Shown here piece after piece: positions 57,414 through 64,000 of a DNA stretch of 64,000 bases (positions within the stretch are counted from its first letter, which is position 1; every line of letters starts with the position of its first letter). The translations under genes were made by a program, and so were the position numbers. This DNA comes from Rhizobium acidisoli (lineage in GTDB: Bacteria; Pseudomonadota; Alphaproteobacteria; Rhizobiales; Rhizobiaceae), in contig NZ_CP034998.1 of assembly GCF_002531755.2 (NCBI RefSeq), positions 3,712,501 to 3,776,500 of the forward strand, written 5' to 3'. The notes under the pieces were generated by a model. That model was given only the letters and a program-made list of their open reading frames with translations. It ran no database searches and had not been told where the DNA came from.

Positions 57414-58419
57414 GCCCCCATCCAGAAACCCGGACAAGGCGCCGGCCAAGAATGAGCAGAAGCGGCCGGAAATGCGCGTGCGTCCGACCGCGCCGATCCT
57501 GCCGCCGTCCAACATCCAGGGCAGCGCCTTGATGGTGGTGATTTCGATCATGGCCTTTCTTGCCTGCCTGACGCTTGGCGGCGTCAGCATGGTGCGCTCG
57601 ACGGCGGCAAGCTGGGAGAGCCAGATCTCCCGCGAGATCACCATCCAGATCAAGCCGGACGACAATCTCGACATGGAAAAGGCGCTGACCCAGGCGCGCG
57701 ACCTGGCGCTGACCTTCGTCGGCACCAAGAGCGGCCAGATCGTCGACGAGGCGGCGACCGCCCGCCTGCTAGAACCCTGGCTCGGCCCCGGTCTCGATCT
57801 CAAGGATCTGCCCGTTCCCCGCCTCGTCATCATCACCATCGACGAGAGCAATCCGCCGGATTTCGATTCCATGCGGGCGCTGCTGAAAGACAGTATCCCG
57901 CAGGCCACCCTCGACGATCACCGGACCTGGGTCGATCGGCTGGTGTCCATGGCGCATACGACCGTCATGATCGGCACCGGCATCCTGCTCCTGGTCTTCT
58001 CGGCGATGGTGCTGACCGTTGTCTTCGCCACGCGCGGCGCGCTGTCGGGCAACCGCCACATCGTCGAAGTGCTGCACTTCGTCGGCGCCGAAAGCTCCTT
58101 CGTCGCCACCGAATTCCAGAAGCATTTCCTGAAGATCAGCCTCAAGGGCTCGGCGATCGGCAGCGCCCTTGCCGCTCTGTTCTTCGCCACCGCCGGCTTC
58201 TGGCAGAGCCGCACGCTGGCCACCCCCGAAACGGATCAGGCGACCGCGCTGTTCGGCACCTTCTCCGTCGGCGTGCTTGGTTATGCCGGCATCTTCGCAA
58301 CGATGATCGTCATCGCGCTTCTGACCACCTTCACGGCGCGCCTGACCGTCATGCGGACGATCTATGAAATCGATACATTGCGCTCGGACCCGACACGCAC
58401 CGACGGCATTGCGAGTTGA
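57406..58419 (+). CDS. ftsX: Cell division protein FtsX
   Basis: FtsX is the membrane partner of FtsE. The 337-residue protein has a cytoplasmic Pro/Arg-rich N-terminus, the first helix at about 37-62, a periplasmic loop and three more helices in the second half with the LHFVGAESSFVATEFQKHF segment that touches FtsE. Sequence outside that segment is divergent, as usual for FtsX. Together with the M23 enzyme upstream in the window it could take part in wall cleavage, but no link is shown. Confidence 0.9.
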   Translation: MTEPPSRNPDKAPAKNEQKRPEMRVRPTAPILPPSNIQGSALMVVISIMAFLACLTLGGVSMVRSTAASWESQISREITIQIKPDDNLDMEKALTQARDLALTFVGTKSGQIVDEAATARLLEPWLGPGLDLKDLPVPRLVIITIDESNPPDFDSMRALLKDSIPQATLDDHRTWVDRLVSMAHTTVMIGTGILLLVFSAMVLTVVFATRGALSGNRHIVEVLHFVGAESSFVATEFQKHFLKISLKGSAIGSALAALFFATAGFWQSRTLATPETDQATALFGTFSVGVLGYAGIFATMIVIALLTTFTARLTVMRTIYEIDTLRSDPTRTDGIAS

Positions 58420-58486
58420 TCGTGACCATGCCGTTTTGTGATGAAAGCGTCTGTTCCGCGCCGCAATCAGCGTATAGTCACGATTC

Positions 58487-59203
58487 ATGACGATGGGAGA
58501 TACGACACCCAACCCGATTCATCAGGACCCGGGGCTTGACCGCCCGGTGGTTTTGCCGCCGCGGCGCGGGCTGATCCGCCGCCTGTTGCGCTGGGGCGGT
58601 TTTGCCTGCGTGTTGGCGATCGCGCTGGTGTTCGGCGGTTTCCTGCGTTTTGCCGATTCCGTCACGACGCTGAAGCCCCCGGCCGAGCCGAAGGCCGATG
58701 CGATCGTCGTGCTGACGGGGGGCTACCAGCGCATCGACCAGGCCGTCGAGCTGCTGCAGAAGGGTGCTGGCAAACGGCTGCTGATCTCCGGCGTCCATCC
58801 GACCACGACGCCGAGGCAAATCCGCAGGATGACCCAGGGTTCGGCCGATCTCTTCTCCTGCTGCGTCGATATCGGTCACGACGCCATAGACACCATCGGC
58901 AATGCCGAGGAAGCCTCCAACTGGATCCATGCCAACGGCTACAGGAGCGTCATCGTCGTCACCAACAACTACCACATGCCGCGAAGCCTCGCCGAGCTCT
59001 CCTATGTCGATCCGGATATCGAGTTCATTCCCTATCCCGTCGTCAACTCGGATCTGAAGACCCGCAACTGGTTCACCGATCCGAACGCGATGCGTGTCAT
59101 GCTCGCCGAATATGTGAAAGTGCTGCTGGCCGGCGCCCGCAACATCACCGGCTTCGGTCGCCACACCGGGCTGCGCTCGGCAAGCGTGTCCGCCGCAGAC
59201 TGA
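58487..59203 (+). CDS. YdcF/SanA-like DUF218 protein
   Basis: The 238-residue protein has one N-terminal helix (about 38-58) and a DUF218 domain (DAIVVLTGGYQRIDQAVELL, then GNAEEASNWIHANGYRSVIV, TNNYHMPRSL). Such proteins are linked to envelope polymer metabolism or vancomycin tolerance but have no firm enzyme role. It follows ftsX by 67 bases and is probably part of the same transcript. Confidence 0.9.
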   Translation: MTMGDTTPNPIHQDPGLDRPVVLPPRRGLIRRLLRWGGFACVLAIALVFGGFLRFADSVTTLKPPAEPKADAIVVLTGGYQRIDQAVELLQKGAGKRLLISGVHPTTTPRQIRRMTQGSADLFSCCVDIGHDAIDTIGNAEEASNWIHANGYRSVIVVTNNYHMPRSLAELSYVDPDIEFIPYPVVNSDLKTRNWFTDPNAMRVMLAEYVKVLLAGARNITGFGRHTGLRSASVSAAD

Positions 59204-59290
59204 GCTTTTGCATTAACCCATCATCAAACGCTTTTTATGGCGGGCAATATCGTGTAGGCCGTTCGCGTGAGCATGCCTCGGGAAAGTTTC

Positions 59291-60088
59291 ATGATCGCCC
59301 TGCGTTCCGTCCTCTTCAACACGATCTTCTACGCCAACCTCATCATCCGGATGATCGTGCTCTCGCCATATTATTTCCTGGCGCCGCGCCTGACCGCCTA
59401 TGCGATCCCGAAGAACTGGGCGCGCTCCAACCACTGGCTGATGCGGGTGATCGTCGGCACCACCTTCGAGATCGAGGGTCTGGAGAACCTGCCTGACGGC
59501 AGCTACATCCTGGCGCCGAAGCACCAGTCCTTCTGGGATACCTATGCCCTGCTGCCCTGGCTGAAAGACCCGGTCTACATTCTGAAGCGCGAGCTGATGT
59601 GGATTCCGCTGTTCGGCTGGTATGCCAAGAAGCAGCGGGTGATCCCCGTCGATCGCGGCGCCCGCGGCAAGGTGATGGTGGAGGTGTTGAAGCGCACGAA
59701 GGAAGAGCTTTCGACCGGCCGCCAGCTGATCATCTATCCCGAGGGCACCCGCCGTCCACCGGGCGCCGAGCCGGTCTATAAATACGGCATCGCCCGCATG
59801 TACCGCGATCTCGCCATTCCCGTGGTGCCGATCGTCATGCATCCCGGCCTGTTCTGGCCGCGCCGGAGCATTCGTCGTTATCCCGGCCATTTCAAGGTGA
59901 GAATCCTGCCGCCGATCATGCCGGGAATGGACCCGGACGCGTTTTTCGCCCATCTGATCGAAGTATCGGAGCGGGCAAGCGACGAGCTTCTGCTCGAAAC
60001 CGTGGAACGCAATCCGCATGTGCCACTGCCGCCGACGGCGGTCGAAAGACTGGCGGAGCTTCGTAAGCTGAAGGCGGCGACCGCCTGA
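59291..60088 (+). CDS. plsC: PlsC-like 1-acyl-glycerol-3-phosphate acyltransferase
   Basis: This enzyme adds the second acyl chain in phospholipid synthesis. The 265-residue protein has an N-terminal membrane helix and the four acyltransferase blocks: HQSFWD (HX4D), the GWYAKKQRVIPVDRG stretch, YPEGTRRPPG and the VVPIVMHPGLFW block. The start at 59291 follows GGGAAAG; a GTG eight codons upstream is possible. It converges on the ChaC-like gene with two bases between stops. Confidence 0.92.
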   Translation: MIALRSVLFNTIFYANLIIRMIVLSPYYFLAPRLTAYAIPKNWARSNHWLMRVIVGTTFEIEGLENLPDGSYILAPKHQSFWDTYALLPWLKDPVYILKRELMWIPLFGWYAKKQRVIPVDRGARGKVMVEVLKRTKEELSTGRQLIIYPEGTRRPPGAEPVYKYGIARMYRDLAIPVVPIVMHPGLFWPRRSIRRYPGHFKVRILPPIMPGMDPDAFFAHLIEVSERASDELLLETVERNPHVPLPPTAVERLAELRKLKAATA

Positions 60089-60090
60089 CG

Positions 60091-60621
60091 TCACGCGGCG
60101 CGCAGCCGCTCCACTTCGTCGACGACCTGCTCAAGCCAATGGTCGCGAATGCCCATCTGCTTCAGATGCATTGCCGTGTTGAAGACATAGGCATCATTCG
60201 GGCCCGACTGGCCCTGGGCCTCGTTCACCACGCGCGCCGCCTCTAGTGCATCAAGCGTACCGGCATATTGCTCATGGTCGCGATCGGCAATGTAGGTAAC
60301 CGCCTCCACCCTACGGCCTCCCGCAAATTGGAGCCGCACCCGGCGCTCCAGATAGACATTGGTCACCAGCTCGCGGGCGCGGAGATAATCGATCACCTCA
60401 TCCCATTTTTCCGGGGAAATGCGGAAAGCCATGCCGCGGCAGGCCCCGCCCCTGTCGAGTCCGAGAACCAGGCCGGGATTGTCGCGCGTGCCGCGATGGA
60501 CGAAGGAACGGACGCAGAGCGAGCGCCTGTAGCCGTAGATCAGAGCCTCTGCCCGCTCCATGAACTCGAAGCCCGGATTCCACATCAGCGAGCCGTAGCC
60601 AAATACCCAAAATTCGTCCAT
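60091..60621 (-). CDS. ChaC-like gamma-glutamylcyclotransferase
   Basis: The 176-residue protein opens with the substrate loop FGYGSLMWNPGF and has the catalytic glutamate in IDYLRAREL (about residue 90). ChaC enzymes degrade glutathione to 5-oxoproline and Cys-Gly. A start 13 codons further out (60660) is possible, but MDEFWVFGYGSL is the family start. Confidence 0.92.
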   Translation of the reverse strand: MDEFWVFGYGSLMWNPGFEFMERAEALIYGYRRSLCVRSFVHRGTRDNPGLVLGLDRGGACRGMAFRISPEKWDEVIDYLRARELVTNVYLERRVRLQFAGGRRVEAVTYIADRDHEQYAGTLDALEAARVVNEAQGQSGPNDAYVFNTAMHLKQMGIRDHWLEQVVDEVERLRAA

Positions 60622-60671
60622 ATCGCACGCCAGACCGGAATCACATTTGCGATTCACCATTGGAGAACATC

Positions 60672-61688
60672 ATGGCAGCGTCAAGCCAATCCGGTAGCAG
60701 CCAATCCGGCAGCGGTAAGAAATTCTGGCTGCTGGGCGGCGGCATCCTCCTGGTGATCGCGCTTTATACCGGCGGCTGGTTCTATGCCGCCTCGGCGTTG
60801 AAGACCACAGTGCTGAAAGCGATCGCGCCGCGCGATCAGGCAGGCGTCAGCGGCGAATGCTCCGATATCGAATTCCGCGGCTATCCTTTCCGTATCGGCC
60901 TGTTCTGCTCGAAGATCGATGTCGACGACACTGCCAACGGCGTCTCGGCCACCTTCGGCGCCTTGCGTTCGGCAGCCCAGGTCTATGCGCCCGGCAATAT
61001 CGTCTGGGAACTCGATTCGCCGGCTGAAATCCGCACCAGCAACGGCCTTTCGATCTCGGCCCAATGGGCAAACCTGCAGGCAAGTCTGGCGACCAAACTG
61101 CAGGGCATCAATCGCAGCTCGACCGTCATCGAGGGCCTGAAGGCGACGGCGGTTTCCTCCTATACCGGCCAGACCATCAGCTTCGATGCGGCCCGCACCG
61201 AGATCCATCTGCGCCAGAACGGCGCCGATCTGGACGGCGCTATCTCCGTGCAGGATGCGAATACGGCGATCAAGGATTGGCCGCAGATCTTCCCGAAATT
61301 CTCTGCCAGCATCGATCTGACCTTGGCCGGCAAGGCCGGACTGATCGACGGCAGCGACCCGAGCGGCCTCAATGGTGCCGCCGGCGAACTGCGCCGCATC
61401 GTCGCCGACATCGGCGACGGCAAGGTGATGACCCTCACCGGTCCCTTCTCCTTCGACGAGCACGGTCTCCTCTCGGGAAACTTCAAGCTGGAGATCGAAC
61501 AGCTCGGCCCCTGGGGCGACAGCCTGAAACAGGCTTTCCCGGATATCGCCCCGACCGTCAAGACGGCAACGAAGCTGCTGCAGTCGCTGGCCGGCGGCAA
61601 GGACAAGGTCTCGGTCGATCTCGTCGTCGATCGCGGCAACGCCACCGTCAGCGGCTTCATCCCGCTCGGCAGGATCCCACCGATCTAA
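60672..61688 (+). CDS. DUF2125 family protein
   Basis: The 338-residue protein has a Ser/Gly-rich cytoplasmic start, one helix (about 20-43) and a periplasmic DUF2125 domain (CSDIEFRGYPFRIGLFCSKI with two Cys). Function is unknown; the domain is found only in alphaproteobacteria. GGAG eight bases before the ATG supports the start. A repeat follows directly. Confidence 0.9.
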   Translation: MAASSQSGSSQSGSGKKFWLLGGGILLVIALYTGGWFYAASALKTTVLKAIAPRDQAGVSGECSDIEFRGYPFRIGLFCSKIDVDDTANGVSATFGALRSAAQVYAPGNIVWELDSPAEIRTSNGLSISAQWANLQASLATKLQGINRSSTVIEGLKATAVSSYTGQTISFDAARTEIHLRQNGADLDGAISVQDANTAIKDWPQIFPKFSASIDLTLAGKAGLIDGSDPSGLNGAAGELRRIVADIGDGKVMTLTGPFSFDEHGLLSGNFKLEIEQLGPWGDSLKQAFPDIAPTVKTATKLLQSLAGGKDKVSVDLVVDRGNATVSGFIPLGRIPPI

Positions 61689-61734
61689 TGCATGTCGCCC
61701 GGAAGTGTGCAGCGGTTCCGGGACAACGACATGC
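61689..61734. repeat. Family B-like repeat (copy 3)
   Basis: TGCATGTCG and CGACATGCA form a stem around the core CCCGGAAGTGTGCAGCGGTT and CCGGGACAA. It lies just after the DUF2125 gene stop. Confidence 0.7.
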
Positions 61735-61745
61735 AAAACAAAAGG

Positions 61746-61789
61746 CTAAAGCGCGTCGCATGAATCAAATTTGATGCGACGCGCTTTAG
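61746..61789. repeat. Perfect 16-bp inverted repeat covering the GNAT stop codon
   Basis: CTAAAGCGCGTCGCAT pairs perfectly with ATGCGACGCGCTTTAG around 12 bases, and its last bases include the minus-strand stop TAA (61786-61788). A degenerate relative ends in the same place relative to the mutT stop at 16401. Confidence 0.75.
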
Positions 61790-62205
61790 TCAAGTTTCTT
61801 AAGGAAGAAGATCTCCGGCACCGTCTGGATGCCGGGCAGCTCGATCGATCCGGTTTCGGAAAAACCGTTGCGGCGATGCCAGTCCTGTGGACGGCTTTCG
61901 TCGCATTCGCTCGATGTCATCAGCAGACGCGCACCGCTCTCACGCATCTCACCTTCCCAGGCACGATAAAGCGCCGTACCGACACCGGACCGGCGATGGC
62001 CTTCCTGCACACGGATCATTTCCAGATAAGGAATCCTGCCCCAGAAGCGGGAAAACCGCAGGAAGCCGACAATCTCACCTTGTTCGCGGGCGATGAAGTA
62101 TTCGCCGAGATCGATACAGCGCAAGACCCACTGTTTGCCCACATGATCGTCCTCGCGAAACAGCCAGTCCTTGTCCGTCAGGCCGGGCTTCGCGATTTCC
62201 ACCAT
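61786..62205 (-). CDS. GNAT family N-acetyltransferase
   Basis: The 139-residue single-domain acetyltransferase has the acetyl-CoA loop VQEGHRRSGVGTALYRAWE (about 75-93) and the closing WHRRNGFSETG. Its substrate is unknown. The frame opens far upstream inside tyrC, but only MVEIAKPGLTDKDW gives a sensible start, two bases after the tyrC stop. Its last codons lie in the repeat. Confidence 0.85.
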   Translation of the reverse strand: MVEIAKPGLTDKDWLFREDDHVGKQWVLRCIDLGEYFIAREQGEIVGFLRFSRFWGRIPYLEMIRVQEGHRRSGVGTALYRAWEGEMRESGARLLMTSSECDESRPQDWHRRNGFSETGSIELPGIQTVPEIFFLKKLD

Positions 62206-62207
62206 CG

Positions 62208-63134
62208 CTATTTCTTTTCCAGTGGATGCGGCCGGCCGAAATCGGGTGCATCCACATCCTGGCCTGCCTGAACGATCGAGCGGCGGATGGCGCGGGTGCG
62301 GGTGAAAAGCTCGAAAATCTTGTCGCCTTCGCCCCAGCGGATCGCGCGCTGCAAATAGGCGAGATCTTCCGAGAAACGCGCCAGCATTTCCAGGATCGCA
62401 TCGCGATTGTGCAGGCAGACATCGCGCCACATGGTCGGGTCCGATGCCGCAAGGCGGGTGAAATCGCGAAATCCGGAGGCGGAATACTTGATGACTTCCG
62501 ATTCCGTCACGGTCTCCAGATCGTCGGCGGTGCCGACAATATTGTAGGCGATGAGATGCGGCAGATGAGAGACGATCGCCAGCACCTTGTCGTGATGCTG
62601 CGCATCCATTTCATCGACCTTCGAGCCGAGCGCTTCCCAGAAGCTGCGCAGCCGTTTCAGCGCCGTCTCGTCGGTGCCTGCGACCGGCGTGAAGATACAC
62701 CAGCGGCTTTCGAAAAGACCGGGAAAGCCGGCATCCGGGCCGGATTTTTCGGTGCCGGCCAGTGGATGGCCGGGGATGAAATGCACACCGGCTGGAATAT
62801 GCGGCTGCATCTGCGCGATCACCGAAGCCTTGGTGGAGCCGACATCGGTGACGATGGCCCCGGGCTTCAGGCTTGCCGCGATCTCTTTCGCCACACTTTC
62901 CGAAGCGCCGACCGGTACCGAGACGATCACCAGATCGGCACCCTCGACCGCATTCGCCGAAGAGGTCGTGTAGCGGTCACCGAGGCCGAGCTCTTCGGCA
63001 CGCTTCAGCGTATCGGCGCTGCGTGTGGCAACGACGATCTCTCTTGCAAGGCCGAGCCGCCGGATGTCGTGGGCAAGCGAAGAGCCGATCAGACCGATGC
63101 CGATCAGCGCGATACGATCGAACTGCACGTTCAT
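62208..63134 (-). CDS. tyrC: Prephenate/arogenate dehydrogenase
   Basis: This NAD-dependent enzyme makes tyrosine by oxidative decarboxylation of arogenate or prephenate. The 308-residue protein has the Rossmann motif [14 protein letters not shown], the catalytic-histidine region [17 protein letters not shown] (about 110-127) and a helical dimer domain. The start overlaps the hisC stop by four bases, a common rhizobial pair. Confidence 0.94.
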   Translation of the reverse strand: MNVQFDRIALIGIGLIGSSLAHDIRRLGLAREIVVATRSADTLKRAEELGLGDRYTTSSANAVEGADLVIVSVPVGASESVAKEIAASLKPGAIVTDVGSTKASVIAQMQPHIPAGVHFIPGHPLAGTEKSGPDAGFPGLFESRWCIFTPVAGTDETALKRLRSFWEALGSKVDEMDAQHHDKVLAIVSHLPHLIAYNIVGTADDLETVTESEVIKYSASGFRDFTRLAASDPTMWRDVCLHNRDAILEMLARFSEDLAYLQRAIRWGEGDKIFELFTRTRAIRRSIVQAGQDVDAPDFGRPHPLEKK

Positions 63135-64000
63135 GCCTTATGTCCCATGAATTCAGTGAGGGCGGCGATGACGCCGCGATTGGCCTCTTCAGGGCCGATG
63201 CTCATGCGCAGCGCATTGGAAAAGCCGTAGCTGCGCACCGCGCGCAGGATGAAGCCCCGGCTCGTCAGCAGATCGTCGGCATCGGCGGCGCGCTTGCCGT
63301 CGATCTCGGGGAAATGGATGAGGACGAAATTGGCGACCGACGGCGTCACCTTCAGGCCGATCGCTTCGAGTGCCTGGGTGAGCGTCTCCACCCACATCTG
63401 ATTGAACGAGACGGCCTGCTGGACGAAGGCCTGGTCGCGGATGGCCGCGGCCCCGGCGGCGATTGCCGGCGCGTTCAGATTGAAGGGCCCGCGCACGCGG
63501 TTCACCGCGTCGACGATCTCGGCGGGCGCATACATCCAGCCGACGCGCAGCGCCGCCAGTCCGTAGGCCTTCGAGAAGGTGCGGGTCATCACCACATTGG
63601 CATTGGAGGACACGACCTCGATGCCGGCTTCATAATCGTTGCGGCGCACATATTCGGCATAGGCGGCATCGAGCACCAGGACGACATGTTTCGGCAGCCC
63701 GGTCTGCAGGCGGCGGATCTCGCTGACCGGAACATAGGTCCCTGTCGGATTGCCGGGATTGGCGATGAAGACGATCTTCGTCTTCTCCGTCACCGCCGCA
63801 AGGATCGCATCGACGTCGACGGTATGATCCTTTTCCCTGACGACGACGGGCGTGGCGCCGGCACCCTGGATCTGGATCTTGTAGACCAGGAAACCGTGCT
63901 CGGTGATGATGCCCTCGTCGCCGGCGCCGAGATAGACATGGCAGAGCAGGCCGAGCAACTCGTCGGAACCGTTGCCGCAGAGGATGTTTGCCGGGTTGAG
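63131..64000 (-). CDS. hisC: Histidinol-phosphate aminotransferase, 5' part outside
   Basis: The gene runs off the window end; 289 residues remain. The PLP-dependent aminotransferase (class I/II) shows the N-terminal GNGSDE stretch, [15 protein letters not shown], the cofactor lysine in [17 protein letters not shown] and the conserved Arg in the C-terminal domain ([14 protein letters not shown]). HisC or a HisC-like enzyme for tyrosine/phenylalanine is expected beside tyrC. The frame is open through base 64000. Confidence 0.9.
   Translation of the reverse strand, partial: LNPANILCGNGSDELLGLLCHVYLGAGDEGIITEHGFLVYKIQIQGAGATPVVVREKDHTVDVDAILAAVTEKTKIVFIANPGNPTGTYVPVSEIRRLQTGLPKHVVLVLDAAYAEYVRRNDYEAGIEVVSSNANVVMTRTFSKAYGLAALRVGWMYAPAEIVDAVNRVRGPFNLNAPAIAAGAAAIRDQAFVQQAVSFNQMWVETLTQALEAIGLKVTPSVANFVLIHFPEIDGKRAADADDLLTSRGFILRAVRSYGFSNALRMSIGPEEANRGVIAALTEFMGHKA

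Overview
The window is 64 kb of GC-rich chromosome from an alphaproteobacterium, very probably a Rhizobium of the R. leguminosarum/R. etli group. The evidence is the protein content (ptsP-type EI-Ntr, CpdR, a DUF4167 protein, a TIGR02302/DUF4175 protein, an argH-lptM-lysA cluster) and several families of palindromic intergenic repeats typical of Rhizobiaceae. Almost all of it is core housekeeping DNA. I see no prophage, insertion sequence, CRISPR array, rRNA or symbiosis gene. The only RNA gene found is one tRNA-Leu.

Layout. 1-1 kb: 3' end of an M23 peptidase. 1-10.6 kb, minus strand: lysC, ptsP, prfA, prmC, a DUF4167 protein and clpB. 10.9-16.2 kb: ubiG, then a tight minus-strand operon (ComF-like, grxC, nitrilase-like amidohydrolase, DUF1178, DUF3291), a divergent methyltransferase, a lone Flp pilin and a small membrane protein. 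16.4-23 kb: argJ, a GNAT gene and mutT, a parvulin, and the divergent secA. 23-31.7 kb: a coupled flippase/acetyltransferase pair, an acyl-CoA synthetase, an aldo/keto reductase, a frameshifted methyltransferase, and a TetR/MFS divergent pair with two palindromic operators. 31.7-35 kb: tRNA-Leu(CAA), two small orphan genes, a CPA2 antiporter with a cyclic-nucleotide domain, and a frameshifted small gene. 35.3-42.7 kb: YqaA-like, dsbB, HNH nuclease, alkA, gluQ, YihY/BrkB, SDR, a HIG1-like protein, a 580-bp repeat island, a PduO-type adenosyltransferase and a rhomboid protease. 42.8-53.7 kb: etfBA plus 3-hydroxybutyryl-CoA dehydrogenase, a TlpA-like thioredoxin, argH-lptM-lysA, a DUF4175 protein, cpdR and hpt. 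53.7-55.9 kb: an accessory pocket of small unrecognised genes. 55.9-64 kb: a DUF3426-like protein, ftsEX, a YdcF-like protein, PlsC-like acyltransferase, ChaC-like protein, DUF2125 protein, GNAT, tyrC and the 3' part of hisC.

Functional links. argJ, argH, lysC, lysA, tyrC and hisC supply amino acids. secA, the parvulin, dsbB, TlpA and LptM serve envelope protein export and folding. ftsEX, cpdR and the M23 peptidase bear on the cell cycle and wall. etfBA with the dehydrogenase serves fatty-acid or hydroxybutyrate oxidation.

No clear new multigene system was found. The places most worth a second look are the 54.0-55.4 kb pocket of translationally coupled small genes, three apparent single-base frameshifts, the twin TetR operators, composite repeats that end exactly on the stop codons of two unrelated genes, and a MerR/LiuR-like palindrome in front of etfBA.
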